The translations under genes were made by a program, and so were the position numbers. Shown here in pieces: positions 1 through 5,822 of a stretch of 12,334 nt of DNA; the first letter of the stretch is position 1; the number at the start of each line of letters is the position of its first letter. The notes under the pieces are model-generated. The model was not told where the DNA came from. It was given only the letters and a program-made list of their open reading frames with translations, and did not search any database. Origin of the DNA: Planctomycetes bacterium RIFCSPHIGHO2_12_FULL_52_36 (GTDB taxonomy: Bacteria > Planctomycetota > Brocadiia > Brocadiales > Bathyanammoxibiaceae); NCBI GenBank assembly GCA_001828545.1, contig MHYW01000028.1, positions 1 to 12,334 of the forward strand, written 5' to 3'.

Positions 1-458
1 TCCTTTACGATACCGGCCATTTTAAAGGTGGGTAAAGTAGCCCCATGGGGCTTTTTGATTTCTATGTGCTTATCCTGGTCAAAGTTTATCCATCGGGCAC
101 CGGTCTCCTGGGCGACCACATCCAGCTTTGTAACCTTAAAGGCCTTGTTGGTAGAGCCGCTTCTCAGGCTGCCGCAAGAATCGCCTATATAGACCTCTGC
201 ACCGCACTCCTTCTGGAAGAAGTCCACCACGGCCCTTACTACCACCGGGTGGGTGTTCACTGCGTGTTCTGGGCCTAGAGAGGAGGAAAGCAGGTTAGGT
301 TTCAGGAGTACCTTTTTCTTCCCGTTGCTTAGTAATTTGTGGATGCCGTCTACCTGCTCAAGGGAGGTCTTAACGGCCCGGTAGACCTGCTTTGGGTCGT
401 ACTCCTGACAGCGGGTGATGGCTATGGTCGCCTTGGTTTCCATTTTGTTTAAGCTCAT
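1..458 (-). CDS. DUF362 family protein, N-terminal part (cut by left edge)
   Basis: The reading frame opens at ATG 458 and runs off the left edge, leaving 152 codons of the N-terminal part. A GGGGA Shine-Dalgarno-like run lies about 8 nt upstream. Motifs I associate with DUF362 proteins are visible: KKVLLKPNLLS near residues 38-48, a following PEHAVNTHP stretch where a conserved Thr-His-Pro is typical, then VVRAVVDF and a YIGDSCG turn near residue 85. DUF362 proteins are often linked to iron-sulfur clusters and carry ferredoxin-like CxxC repeats in a C-terminal part not visible here. The biochemical role of the family is poorly defined, so I assign none. The gene has its own promoter about 22-50 nt upstream of the start, so it need not be co-transcribed with the radical SAM pair behind it. 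Family assignment rests on remembered motifs and is fairly secure; function is unknown. Confidence 0.8.
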   Translation of the reverse strand, partial: MSLNKMETKATIAITRCQEYDPKQVYRAVKTSLEQVDGIHKLLSNGKKKVLLKPNLLSSSLGPEHAVNTHPVVVRAVVDFFQKECGAEVYIGDSCGSLRSGSTNKAFKVTKLDVVAQETGARWINFDQDKHIEIKKPHGATLPTFKMAGIVK

Positions 459-479
459 GTTGTTTCCCCGACTCTTAAG

Positions 480-508
480 ATTATAAATGAAAGGCGCCAG
501 GGACTCAA
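480..508 (-). promoter_or_regulatory. Sigma70-type promoter of the DUF362 gene
   Basis: On the minus strand TTGAGT (508 to 503) is followed by a 17-nt spacer and a perfect TATAAT (485 to 480). Transcription would begin near 473, giving a leader of roughly 15 nt before the ATG at 458, long enough for the GGGGA ribosome binding site. The -35 box differs from TTGACA at two positions. Prediction from consensus only. Confidence 0.6.
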
Positions 509-575
509 GGCAGAATTCAGGTGACGGCCGCAACCGGAGGCAAACCACCAGAGACTGGTAACGGATGGCCGCATC

Positions 576-2063
576 CTACGCCACCTCCTGGCAGAGGTCC
601 TTGAAGTAGTTGAGGTCCTCGGCCCTCTTGACGTCCCGCAGGTAGCACTCCCTTTCGCTGAGGCGGGTGTTCCCTGAGAGGTATTCCTTGAGTCTCCAGT
701 AAGGTCTATAGAGATAGGCCGTGCAGAAGTACCAGAAAGGGTGGTTCCTTATAAAGGTCTTGGTGGCCAGCATGTTATCGGCATAGAGCCTGTTGTACTT
801 CCACCTGAGGAATTGTAACTGGGCGGAGTCCAGGTATTTGGTCTTCACGTTGGCCCAGAAGGTGTTGTATCGGCTGAAGTCGTTCAGGTTGGTTATGAGG
901 CCCATCTGGCGGAGTTCCTCCCTGACGGGGGTCTTGGGGTAAGGGGTGAGTATCTGGTCGGCATAGAAGTCAATGTCTAGCTCCTTGAGGAAGTGATAGT
1001 TACTGGCAATATCCTCCTCTTTATCCTCGGGGTTGCCCAGGATGATCCCGCCTACAATCATGATGTTACAGTCATGGAGTTTCTTTACGGCCAGGCGGGT
1101 CTTTTCTACTATGTTGCCTTTTTTTAACCTTTTGAGGTTTTCCGGGGAGATGTTTTCAATGCCGAGGAAGACCATCTTGAAGCCCGCTCGGGCCATTTTA
1201 TCTGCCAGGGTGTCTGAGGAGGCTACGCCCGTACTGCTGGCCTGGATGATGTATCGCATGTCGTTGTGGCCTGCCTCGACGATGGCGTCGCACAGGGTCT
1301 CAAAACGCTTGACGTCCAGGGCAAAGTTGTCGTCTGAAAATATGAGGTGTCCCAGGCCCTGTTTCTTGGCGTGGGCGATGTCATCTATGACCCTTGGGAT
1401 GCTGTAGGGACGGAAGGTCTTCCCGTACATCTTGTCCATACAGCAGAAGGTGCAGGGCATGGTACAGCCCCTGGAGGATTCTATGATGTCCAGGACGGCG
1501 CCGTTGAAGTGGTTTCCGCCCCAGAGCCTTTTGGTCCGGTCTGGAATCTTTATCTTTTCCAGGTCTTCCGGCGGCCTGCGGGGGTTATGTGTAAAGCCGT
1601 CTCCTTTACGGTAGGACAGGCCCAGGACCGTATCCGGACCCCTCTTCCCTTCCAGTACCTCCAGAAACTCGCCGAAGGCCAGCTCTCCCTCGCCCCTTAA
1701 GATGTAGTCAAAGGGGCGGGAATCCTCCGATGTGCATATCTCTTCAAAGAGCAGGGTGGCATGGTAACCCCCCAGTACCGTTATGGTCTCTTTTCTCAGT
1801 CTCTTTATAAAGGTGGCTACCCTCCTGGCCGTAGCAAATTGGAAGCTCATGGCGCTGAGGCCCACTACATCGGGGTTATAGTCCCTGATAAGTTCCTCTA
1901 CGACCTCCTTTACCTTTTCCCTCCTCAGGACGAGGTCTGCAATGGCTACCTGATGGCCCGTGATATTACCGGCCAGGGAGGCCATGGCAAGGTTGGGGGC
2001 GCGCCACCTCCTGAGGTCAAAGAGGGGCGTGGAGTCGGGCATGGATAGTAGTAGTATTTTCAT
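576..2063 (-). CDS. B12-binding-domain radical SAM protein (downstream paralogue)
   Basis: The 495-residue product has the two-part architecture of cobalamin-dependent (class B) radical SAM enzymes. Residues 1 to about 145 form a Rossmann-like B12-binding-type domain starting MKILLLSMPD, with VVGLSAMSF and a VLGGYHATL strand-loop. The radical SAM barrel starts near residue 190 with SSRGCTMPCTFC, giving Cys200, Cys204 and Cys207 as the CxxxCxxC ligands of the [4Fe-4S] cluster that cleaves SAM. An extra Cys208 follows. The barrel continues with VFLGIEN and TPYPKTPVREEL, and an aromatic-rich C-terminal region (about 430-470) may associate with membrane. The B12 domain lacks the DxHxxG motif, as in many class B members, so cobalamin would bind without a protein His ligand. 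ATG 2063 lies one base after the stop of the upstream paralogue, so translation is probably coupled. Substrate unknown: methylase, cyclase or C-C bond chemistry are all possible. Confidence 0.88.
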   Translation of the reverse strand: MKILLLSMPDSTPLFDLRRWRAPNLAMASLAGNITGHQVAIADLVLRREKVKEVVEELIRDYNPDVVGLSAMSFQFATARRVATFIKRLRKETITVLGGYHATLLFEEICTSEDSRPFDYILRGEGELAFGEFLEVLEGKRGPDTVLGLSYRKGDGFTHNPRRPPEDLEKIKIPDRTKRLWGGNHFNGAVLDIIESSRGCTMPCTFCCMDKMYGKTFRPYSIPRVIDDIAHAKKQGLGHLIFSDDNFALDVKRFETLCDAIVEAGHNDMRYIIQASSTGVASSDTLADKMARAGFKMVFLGIENISPENLKRLKKGNIVEKTRLAVKKLHDCNIMIVGGIILGNPEDKEEDIASNYHFLKELDIDFYADQILTPYPKTPVREELRQMGLITNLNDFSRYNTFWANVKTKYLDSAQLQFLRWKYNRLYADNMLATKTFIRNHPFWYFCTAYLYRPYWRLKEYLSGNTRLSERECYLRDVKRAEDLNYFKDLCQEVA

Positions 2064-2064
2064 C

Positions 2065-3693
2065 TCAGTTCATGTTGATTGTAGGGGCGGGTTTTAGACC
2101 TGCCCCGAGGTTGACAAGTGTCTCTGAATTTTCGGGTGGTTGGGCCACCCCCGATGGGTTAGATGCCTTTCCCGGTAGTTCCGGAAAGTCATTGAGGTGG
2201 CTAAATGCGTCCATCTCCGTCAGGAATACCTCCCTTTCAGACTTGCCCCACCGGGCAAATAGGTCTTTGATGCGATAGTAGGGCCTCAGGGCAAAGGCCC
2301 TGAGTAGCCAGGCAAGGGGGAACCGGGTTTTAAAGGCCCGGGTCGTCTTATAGAAGGTGGAGTATTTTCGGCGGCATAGCCACTTGACGAACTGCAATTC
2401 CTGGGAATCCAGGTATCTTGTCCTGACATTGGCCCAGAAGCCGTTGTACTTGCTGTAGTCGTACAGGTTAGAAATGAGGCCCTGTTTGAGGAGTTCCTCC
2501 CGCATGCCCGTCTTGGGATAAGGGGTGATAATCTGGTCGCTATAAAAATCAACGTCCATCTTGTCAAAGAACTCGTAGTTCTGGGCAACGTCTTTCTCAC
2601 GGTCTTCGGGGTGGCCTATAATCATCCCGCCGACGATGAGGATATTGTGCTTGTGGAGGAGTTCTACGGCCCTCTTTGTCCTCTCCACTATGTTTCCTTT
2701 TTTCATTAGTTTCAGGTTTCTTTCGGAGACGTTCTCAATCCCCAGGAATACCACCTCAAAACCTGCCCTGGCCATCTTTTCTATCAGGGTTTCTGAAGAG
2801 GACATGCCCACGCTGCTGGCCTGTACCACGTAAGAGATATCATTGTGGCCTGCGCCTATGATGGCATCGCACAGCGCCTCCAGGCGTTTTAAATCCAGGC
2901 ATATATTGTCATCAGAAATGGCCAGGTATCTTGCCCCCCGTTTTTTTGCGTCGGCAATGTCGGCCATCACCCTCTCCAGGGGATAGGTGCGGAAGGTCTG
3001 TCCGTACATGTGACCCATGCTACAAAAATTGCAGGGCATGGTACAGCCCCTGGAGGTCTCAACGATGTCCAGGCTGTGCAGTCCAAAGGCATAACCTTTA
3101 AATAGCCTGTTGGTACGGTTGGGAAGGGCAATTTTTGTCAGGTCTTCAAGGGGTCTTGGGGTATTATGCACCCAACGTCCGCTTGACGGGGGTCCGCCTG
3201 GGGCGGACGCCACCCTGAAGGATAGCCCACGGATGGTTTCTAATGGGCGTTTGCCCTCCAGACCCTGGAGGAGTTCGCCAAAGCTGTGGTCGCCCTCCCC
3301 ACGCAGGATAAAATCAAAGGGGTCTGCGGCAGAAGTGACCTTGCCGCCGCCATCCTGGGTTATTTCATCATACATGAGGGTGGCGTGATACCCCCCCAGC
3401 ACGGTCTTTACGTCCTTATCCAGGGACTTTATGTAGGAGGCAATCCGCCTGGCCGTGTTGAACTGGAAGCTCATGGCAGTGAGGCCCACCAGGTTAGGCC
3501 TGAAGTCCTTCAGGAGTGCCTGGACGTTATCTACTAACCTGTCCCTTACCAGAATCAGATCAGCCACGTAGACCTCGTGGTCCGGCTGTGTGGCCAGGAC
3601 GTTACCTGTAATGGTGGAGAGGGCCAGGTTGGGTGCCTGCCAAGACTTTAGCTGGGGCACCATGTCAGGCATGGATAATAAGAGTATTCTCAC
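2065..3693 (-). CDS. B12-binding-domain radical SAM protein (upstream paralogue, repeat-expanded)
   Basis: I place the start at GTG 3693: GAGGA lies 7 nt upstream and the N-terminus VRILLLSMPD then matches MKILLLSMPD of the paralogue. The longest frame begins at TTG 3780, but those bases are the -35 box of a strong promoter, so the extension is probably untranslated. The product is 542 residues: a B12-binding-type domain, then the radical SAM barrel with CTMPCNFC (Cys217, Cys221, Cys224). Similarity to the downstream gene runs over nearly the whole length, including GIEN, KKGNIVE, TPYPKT and YLDS blocks, so the pair is a tandem duplication. Two segments are absent from the twin: an insertion (ASAPGGPPSSGRW region, about residues 162-174) that contains a 15-nt palindrome, and a C-terminal tail of about 34 residues encoded by three palindromic segments. 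The DxHxxG motif is missing here too. Substrate unknown. Confidence 0.88.
   Translation of the reverse strand: MRILLLSMPDMVPQLKSWQAPNLALSTITGNVLATQPDHEVYVADLILVRDRLVDNVQALLKDFRPNLVGLTAMSFQFNTARRIASYIKSLDKDVKTVLGGYHATLMYDEITQDGGGKVTSAADPFDFILRGEGDHSFGELLQGLEGKRPLETIRGLSFRVASAPGGPPSSGRWVHNTPRPLEDLTKIALPNRTNRLFKGYAFGLHSLDIVETSRGCTMPCNFCSMGHMYGQTFRTYPLERVMADIADAKKRGARYLAISDDNICLDLKRLEALCDAIIGAGHNDISYVVQASSVGMSSSETLIEKMARAGFEVVFLGIENVSERNLKLMKKGNIVERTKRAVELLHKHNILIVGGMIIGHPEDREKDVAQNYEFFDKMDVDFYSDQIITPYPKTGMREELLKQGLISNLYDYSKYNGFWANVRTRYLDSQELQFVKWLCRRKYSTFYKTTRAFKTRFPLAWLLRAFALRPYYRIKDLFARWGKSEREVFLTEMDAFSHLNDFPELPGKASNPSGVAQPPENSETLVNLGAGLKPAPTINMN
2084..2106. repeat. TAGGGGCGGGT-type palindrome inside a coding tail
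   Basis: GGGGCGGGT (2084-2092) faces ACCTGCCCC (2098-2106) around a 5-nt loop, with one wobble pair. On the minus strand it encodes the GAGLKPAPT segment in the last residues of the upstream radical SAM paralogue. I recall this peptide as a frequent translation of dispersed repeats in environmental genomes. It resembles the hairpins at 5749-5775 and 10503-10554. Confidence 0.7.
2134..2150. repeat. GGGTGG/CCACCC palindrome inside a coding tail
   Basis: Perfect 6-bp arms GGGTGG (2134-2139) and CCACCC (2145-2150) with loop TTGGG. On the minus strand it encodes the SGVAQPP segment of the repeat-derived tail of the radical SAM paralogue. Confidence 0.55.
2167..2188. repeat. CTTTCCCGG/CCGGAAAG imperfect palindrome at a gene end
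   Basis: CTTTCCCGG (2167-2175) pairs with CCGGAAAG (2181-2188) with one bulged C and loop TAGTT. It sits where similarity between the two radical SAM paralogues fades (the PELPGK segment), at the start of the extra C-terminal tail. Confidence 0.45.
3193..3207. repeat. 15-nt palindrome TCCGCCTGGGGCGGA, in-frame in radical SAM gene
   Basis: A member of the TCCGCCTNAGGCGGA family seen five times in this window. Perfect 7-bp GTCCGCC/GGCGGAC arms extend to 3192-3208. On the minus strand it reads TCC GCC CCA GGC GGA (Ser-Ala-Pro-Gly-Gly) within a segment that the tandem paralogue does not have. Confidence 0.75.
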
Positions 3694-3751
3694 CAGTATT
3701 CCTCGTTTGGGGGTGGCCCTGTCGCTATAGAGTCCCACCACCAAAACCAGA

Positions 3752-3780
3752 ATTCTACTCCCCCTAGACTGGGCTGTCAA
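3752..3780 (-). promoter_or_regulatory. Strong sigma70-type promoter of the radical SAM pair
   Basis: On the minus strand a perfect TTGACA (3780 to 3775), a 17-nt spacer and TAGAAT (3757 to 3752) match the consensus at 11 of 12 positions. Transcription should start near 3745, leaving about 50 nt of leader before the GTG at 3693. This decides against the TTG start at 3780, which would be the -35 box itself. Confidence 0.75.
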
Positions 3781-3871
3781 GGAAGGAAGTGGATGGTGGT
3801 CAGGAAATCCGGTGCTTAGCTGTCAACAGGAGCAGGCACTGGGGACAGACCGACTTTCCCTCTCTCCCGCC

Positions 3872-3899
3872 TTGACTTTTCGGCCGAAAGAAGTATAGT
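3872..3899 (+). promoter_or_regulatory. Sigma70-type promoter of the rhomboid-dapB pair
   Basis: TTGACT (3872-3877), a 16-nt spacer and TATAGT (3894-3899) give a good promoter divergent from the radical SAM promoter. The predicted start near 3906 leaves a leader of about 90 nt that contains a copy of the 15-nt palindrome (3967-3981) before the ribosome binding site. The ~90 nt between the two divergent promoters show no further operator-like motif that I can name. Confidence 0.6.
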
Positions 3900-3966
3900 G
3901 AGGCTTTGTGTCCATGTAGACGGTATGCAGGGATAACGGGTCTTCCTGTCTACTGTTTGCTATCTA

Positions 3967-3981
3967 TCCGCCTAAGGCGGA
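3967..3981. repeat. 15-nt palindrome TCCGCCTAAGGCGGA in the rhomboid leader
   Basis: Perfect 6-bp arms around CTAAG in the 5' leader, ending only 4 nt before the AAGGGG ribosome binding site (3985-3990) of the rhomboid gene. As RNA the hairpin could influence ribosome access. That role is inference. Confidence 0.7.
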
Positions 3982-3995
3982 CTAAAGGGGACAGG

Positions 3996-4889
3996 ATGAG
4001 CGAGTGGTATACCCCAGAGTTTGGCATGTCCTTCGGGAGCAAATGGACAAGGACAATAAAAGTCCTTGTTATTGCCAACGTTGGGGTCTTTATCCTTGAA
4101 CTCCTTTTCTCTACCATAAGTTCACGTTGGGGTGTTCCGGGACTTGGGGAAGGGGTGAGGGTATGGACTCAGGACCCTTTTACCAGGCTTTTCTGGTTTT
4201 ACCCCCCAGACGCCCTGGGAAATCTCTGGCTATGGCAATTTTTTAGCTATACCTTTCTCCACAGCATTTACGACCCCTGGCACCTGATAATAAACATGTT
4301 TGCCCTCTGGATGTTTGGGGCGGACGTAGAGAGGGCCATGGGCACCAAGAAGTTCCTCACCCTGTACTTTACGGCCGGGGTCTTTGCCGCCCTCCTTTCG
4401 GCCCTCCTCCTACCCCAGACGGCTGTCCTTGGGGCCTCCGGGGCGATCTTTGCCGTGGAGGTCGCCTTTGCTATGCTCTTCCCCAACGTCACTATTATAC
4501 TTTTCATATTCCCTATAAAGGCCAAACACCTGGTAATGCTCTTTGCCGGGCTGACCGCCCTGAACTGTCTCCTCCCTATCGGAGGGGGTGTGGCCTACTA
4601 TGCGCATCTGGGGGGGCTTCTTTATGGTTTCCTGTTTGTCAGATACGAGCCCAGGGTCTGGGATTTGGTGTCCCTGTGGCAGGCCAAACAGAGGGCGAGG
4701 GAACTTAGGGAGGGGGAGGAGATACGCAGGCGGGTGGATTCCCTCCTGGACAAGGTAAATAGAGTAGGCCTGGAGAACCTTACCAGGAAGGAGATGGAGT
4801 TCCTCCAGAAGGCCAGCCAGAAGTTTAGGAAATGGAAGGCGGTATCCGCCTCAGGCGGACCAGGCACCAAAAAAGAGAAGAAGGCATGA
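3996..4889 (+). CDS. Rhomboid family intramembrane serine protease
   Basis: The start is ATG 3996 with AAGGGG five nt upstream. An in-frame TTG at 3906 coincides with the predicted transcription start and is rejected. The 297-residue product has a hydrophobic core of about six membrane segments (first about 20-41, last about 199-215). The rhomboid signature is complete: HxxxN at His96/Asn100 (WHLIINM), catalytic Ser148 in GASG, and His204 in AHLGG forming the Ser-His dyad. A soluble C-terminal region of about 75 residues follows, charged and helical, with a VDSLLDKVNRVGLENLT segment like the conserved tail many bacterial rhomboids carry. It would cleave transmembrane helices of unknown substrates in the cytoplasmic membrane. 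The extreme C-terminus includes a SASGGP stretch encoded by a palindromic repeat. Its stop overlaps the dapB start (ATGA), so the two are probably translationally coupled. Confidence 0.92.
   Translation: MSEWYTPEFGMSFGSKWTRTIKVLVIANVGVFILELLFSTISSRWGVPGLGEGVRVWTQDPFTRLFWFYPPDALGNLWLWQFFSYTFLHSIYDPWHLIINMFALWMFGADVERAMGTKKFLTLYFTAGVFAALLSALLLPQTAVLGASGAIFAVEVAFAMLFPNVTIILFIFPIKAKHLVMLFAGLTALNCLLPIGGGVAYYAHLGGLLYGFLFVRYEPRVWDLVSLWQAKQRARELREGEEIRRRVDSLLDKVNRVGLENLTRKEMEFLQKASQKFRKWKAVSASGGPGTKKEKKA
4845..4859. repeat. 15-nt palindrome TCCGCCTCAGGCGGA in rhomboid C-terminus
   Basis: Perfect palindrome arms around the central trinucleotide TCA. It is read TCC GCC TCA GGC GGA (Ser-Ala-Ser-Gly-Gly) near the end of the rhomboid protein, 26 nt upstream of the dapB start. 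Confidence 0.75.
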
Positions 4890-5677
4890 TAAGGGTCGCA
4901 GTCAACGGGGCCTGCGGCCGAATGGGCTCAAAGATAGCCTCCCTTGTATGTAAAGACAAGGGGCTTGAGCTGGTTGCGGCCCTGGAGAGGGAGGGGCATC
5001 CCTTCCTGGGCAAAGACGTGGGTTCATTGGCGGGGGAGGGGGATCTGGGTGTTAAGGTTACGGATACCCTGAACGGCAAGGCAGACGTCCTTATAGACTT
5101 CTCAGAACCCAGTTCCTCGGTAGTGAAGGCCACCCTTTGTGCCTCCAAAGGCATAGCATTAGTCGTAGGCACCACGGGCCATACGGAAGAACAGCTTGCC
5201 AGTATCAAAAAGTCCGCTCAACGCATCCCGTGCCTCATATCCCCTAACATGAGCCTGGGAGTGAACCTCCTCTTTCAGACGGCGGCCCAGATAGCCAGGG
5301 CCCTCGGGGAGGACTACGATATAGAAATCGTAGAGGTCCACCACCGATTTAAAAAGGACGCCCCTAGCGGGACCGCCCTGAAGCTGGCCAGGGAGATATG
5401 TAAGGCCACGGGCCGTGAGCTGAAGGAGGCGGCCGTTTATGGCCGCCAGGGTATTACGGGTGAACGCCCCAAAGGCCAGATTGGCCTCCACGCCCTCAGG
5501 GTGGGAGATACCGTGGGAGACCACAAGGTCATCTTCGGCACGCTGGGGGAGACTGTAGAACTCACCCACTCTGCCCACAGCAGGGACACCTTTGCCCTTG
5601 GGGCCATAAGGGCCGCCAAGTTCCTGGCGGGCAAGCCCCCAGGTCTCTACGAGATGCAACAGGTAATCTCCCTCTAA
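4886..5677 (+). CDS. dapB: 4-hydroxy-tetrahydrodipicolinate reductase
   Basis: The enzyme reduces the DapA product to tetrahydrodipicolinate with NAD(P)H in the cytoplasm, in the diaminopimelate/lysine pathway that feeds peptidoglycan and protein synthesis. The 263-residue length is normal for the family. Visible motifs: nucleotide-binding GxxGxxG at residues 8-14 (NGACGRMG), DFSEP at 71-75, VVGTTG at 93-98, SPNMSLGVN at 119-127, and the catalytic HHRFKKDAPSGTA block with His152 and Lys156 matching E. coli His159 and Lys163. The C-terminus carries the expected GLHALRVGD, GDHKVIFG and HSRDTFALGA segments. ATG 4886 overlaps the rhomboid stop in ATGA, with a GAAGAAGG run just upstream. The frame is open to an earlier ATG at 4832, but that would add residues before the Rossmann strand. 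A cell-wall enzyme coupled to a rhomboid has no obvious functional logic. Confidence 0.96.
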   Translation: MIRVAVNGACGRMGSKIASLVCKDKGLELVAALEREGHPFLGKDVGSLAGEGDLGVKVTDTLNGKADVLIDFSEPSSSVVKATLCASKGIALVVGTTGHTEEQLASIKKSAQRIPCLISPNMSLGVNLLFQTAAQIARALGEDYDIEIVEVHHRFKKDAPSGTALKLAREICKATGRELKEAAVYGRQGITGERPKGQIGLHALRVGDTVGDHKVIFGTLGETVELTHSAHSRDTFALGAIRAAKFLAGKPPGLYEMQQVISL

Positions 5678-5686
5678 GTAGTTGTC

Positions 5687-5705
5687 GGGGCACGCAATGT
5701 GTCCC
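5687..5705. repeat. GGGGCAC/GTGTCCC hairpin after dapB
   Basis: Seven base pairs (one G-U wobble) with loop GCAAT start 10 nt after the dapB stop. No U-tract follows, so it is not a canonical terminator. Flanking bases (TCGGGG and CCCTA) suggest a degenerate member of the TAGGGGC-type repeats. Confidence 0.45.
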
Positions 5706-5711
5706 TACTTA

Positions 5712-5739
5712 TTGAAAATCCAGGCATTTCTGATATAAT
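5712..5739 (+). promoter_or_regulatory. Extended -10 promoter of dnaK
   Basis: TTGAAA (5712-5717), a 16-nt spacer and perfect TATAAT (5734-5739), preceded by TG at 5731-5732, give an extended -10 promoter. Transcription should start near 5746, about 77 nt before the dnaK ATG. No CIRCE inverted repeat (TTAGCACTC/GAGTGCTAA) is present, so HrcA control is not supported here. Confidence 0.75.
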
Positions 5740-5748
5740 TCACTCTTT

Positions 5749-5775
5749 GTAGGGGCAGGGTCGCCCTGCCCCTAC
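5749..5775. repeat. Perfect 12-bp hairpin in the dnaK leader
   Basis: GTAGGGGCAGGG (5749-5760) and CCCTGCCCCTAC (5764-5775) are perfect complements around a TCG loop. The hairpin begins only about 3 nt from the predicted dnaK transcription start. It belongs to the TAGGGGCAGG repeat group. It could protect the mRNA 5' end or reduce early elongation; both are inference. Confidence 0.8.
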
Positions 5776-5822
5776 CTTGTAGTTTTTGGTAAAAGGGTTA
5801 AGTCTTTAAGGAGAAATTAGGA

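Noticed and set aside
45..278. 77-codon plus-strand frame at the left edge
   Set aside because: Antisense shadow of the DUF362 gene; no ribosome site or recognisable motif.
3906..3995. TTG 3906 start for the rhomboid gene
   Set aside because: It coincides with the predicted transcription start, has no ribosome site, and ATG 3996 has a good one.
4832..4885. ATG 4832 start for dapB
   Set aside because: It would add residues before the Rossmann strand within the rhomboid end and across a palindromic repeat; ATG 4886 fits the family N-terminus and ATGA overlap.
5678..5822. CIRCE/HrcA operator upstream of dnaK
   Set aside because: No TTAGCACTC/GAGTGCTAA inverted repeat; the only strong palindrome is the TAGGGGCAGG-type hairpin.
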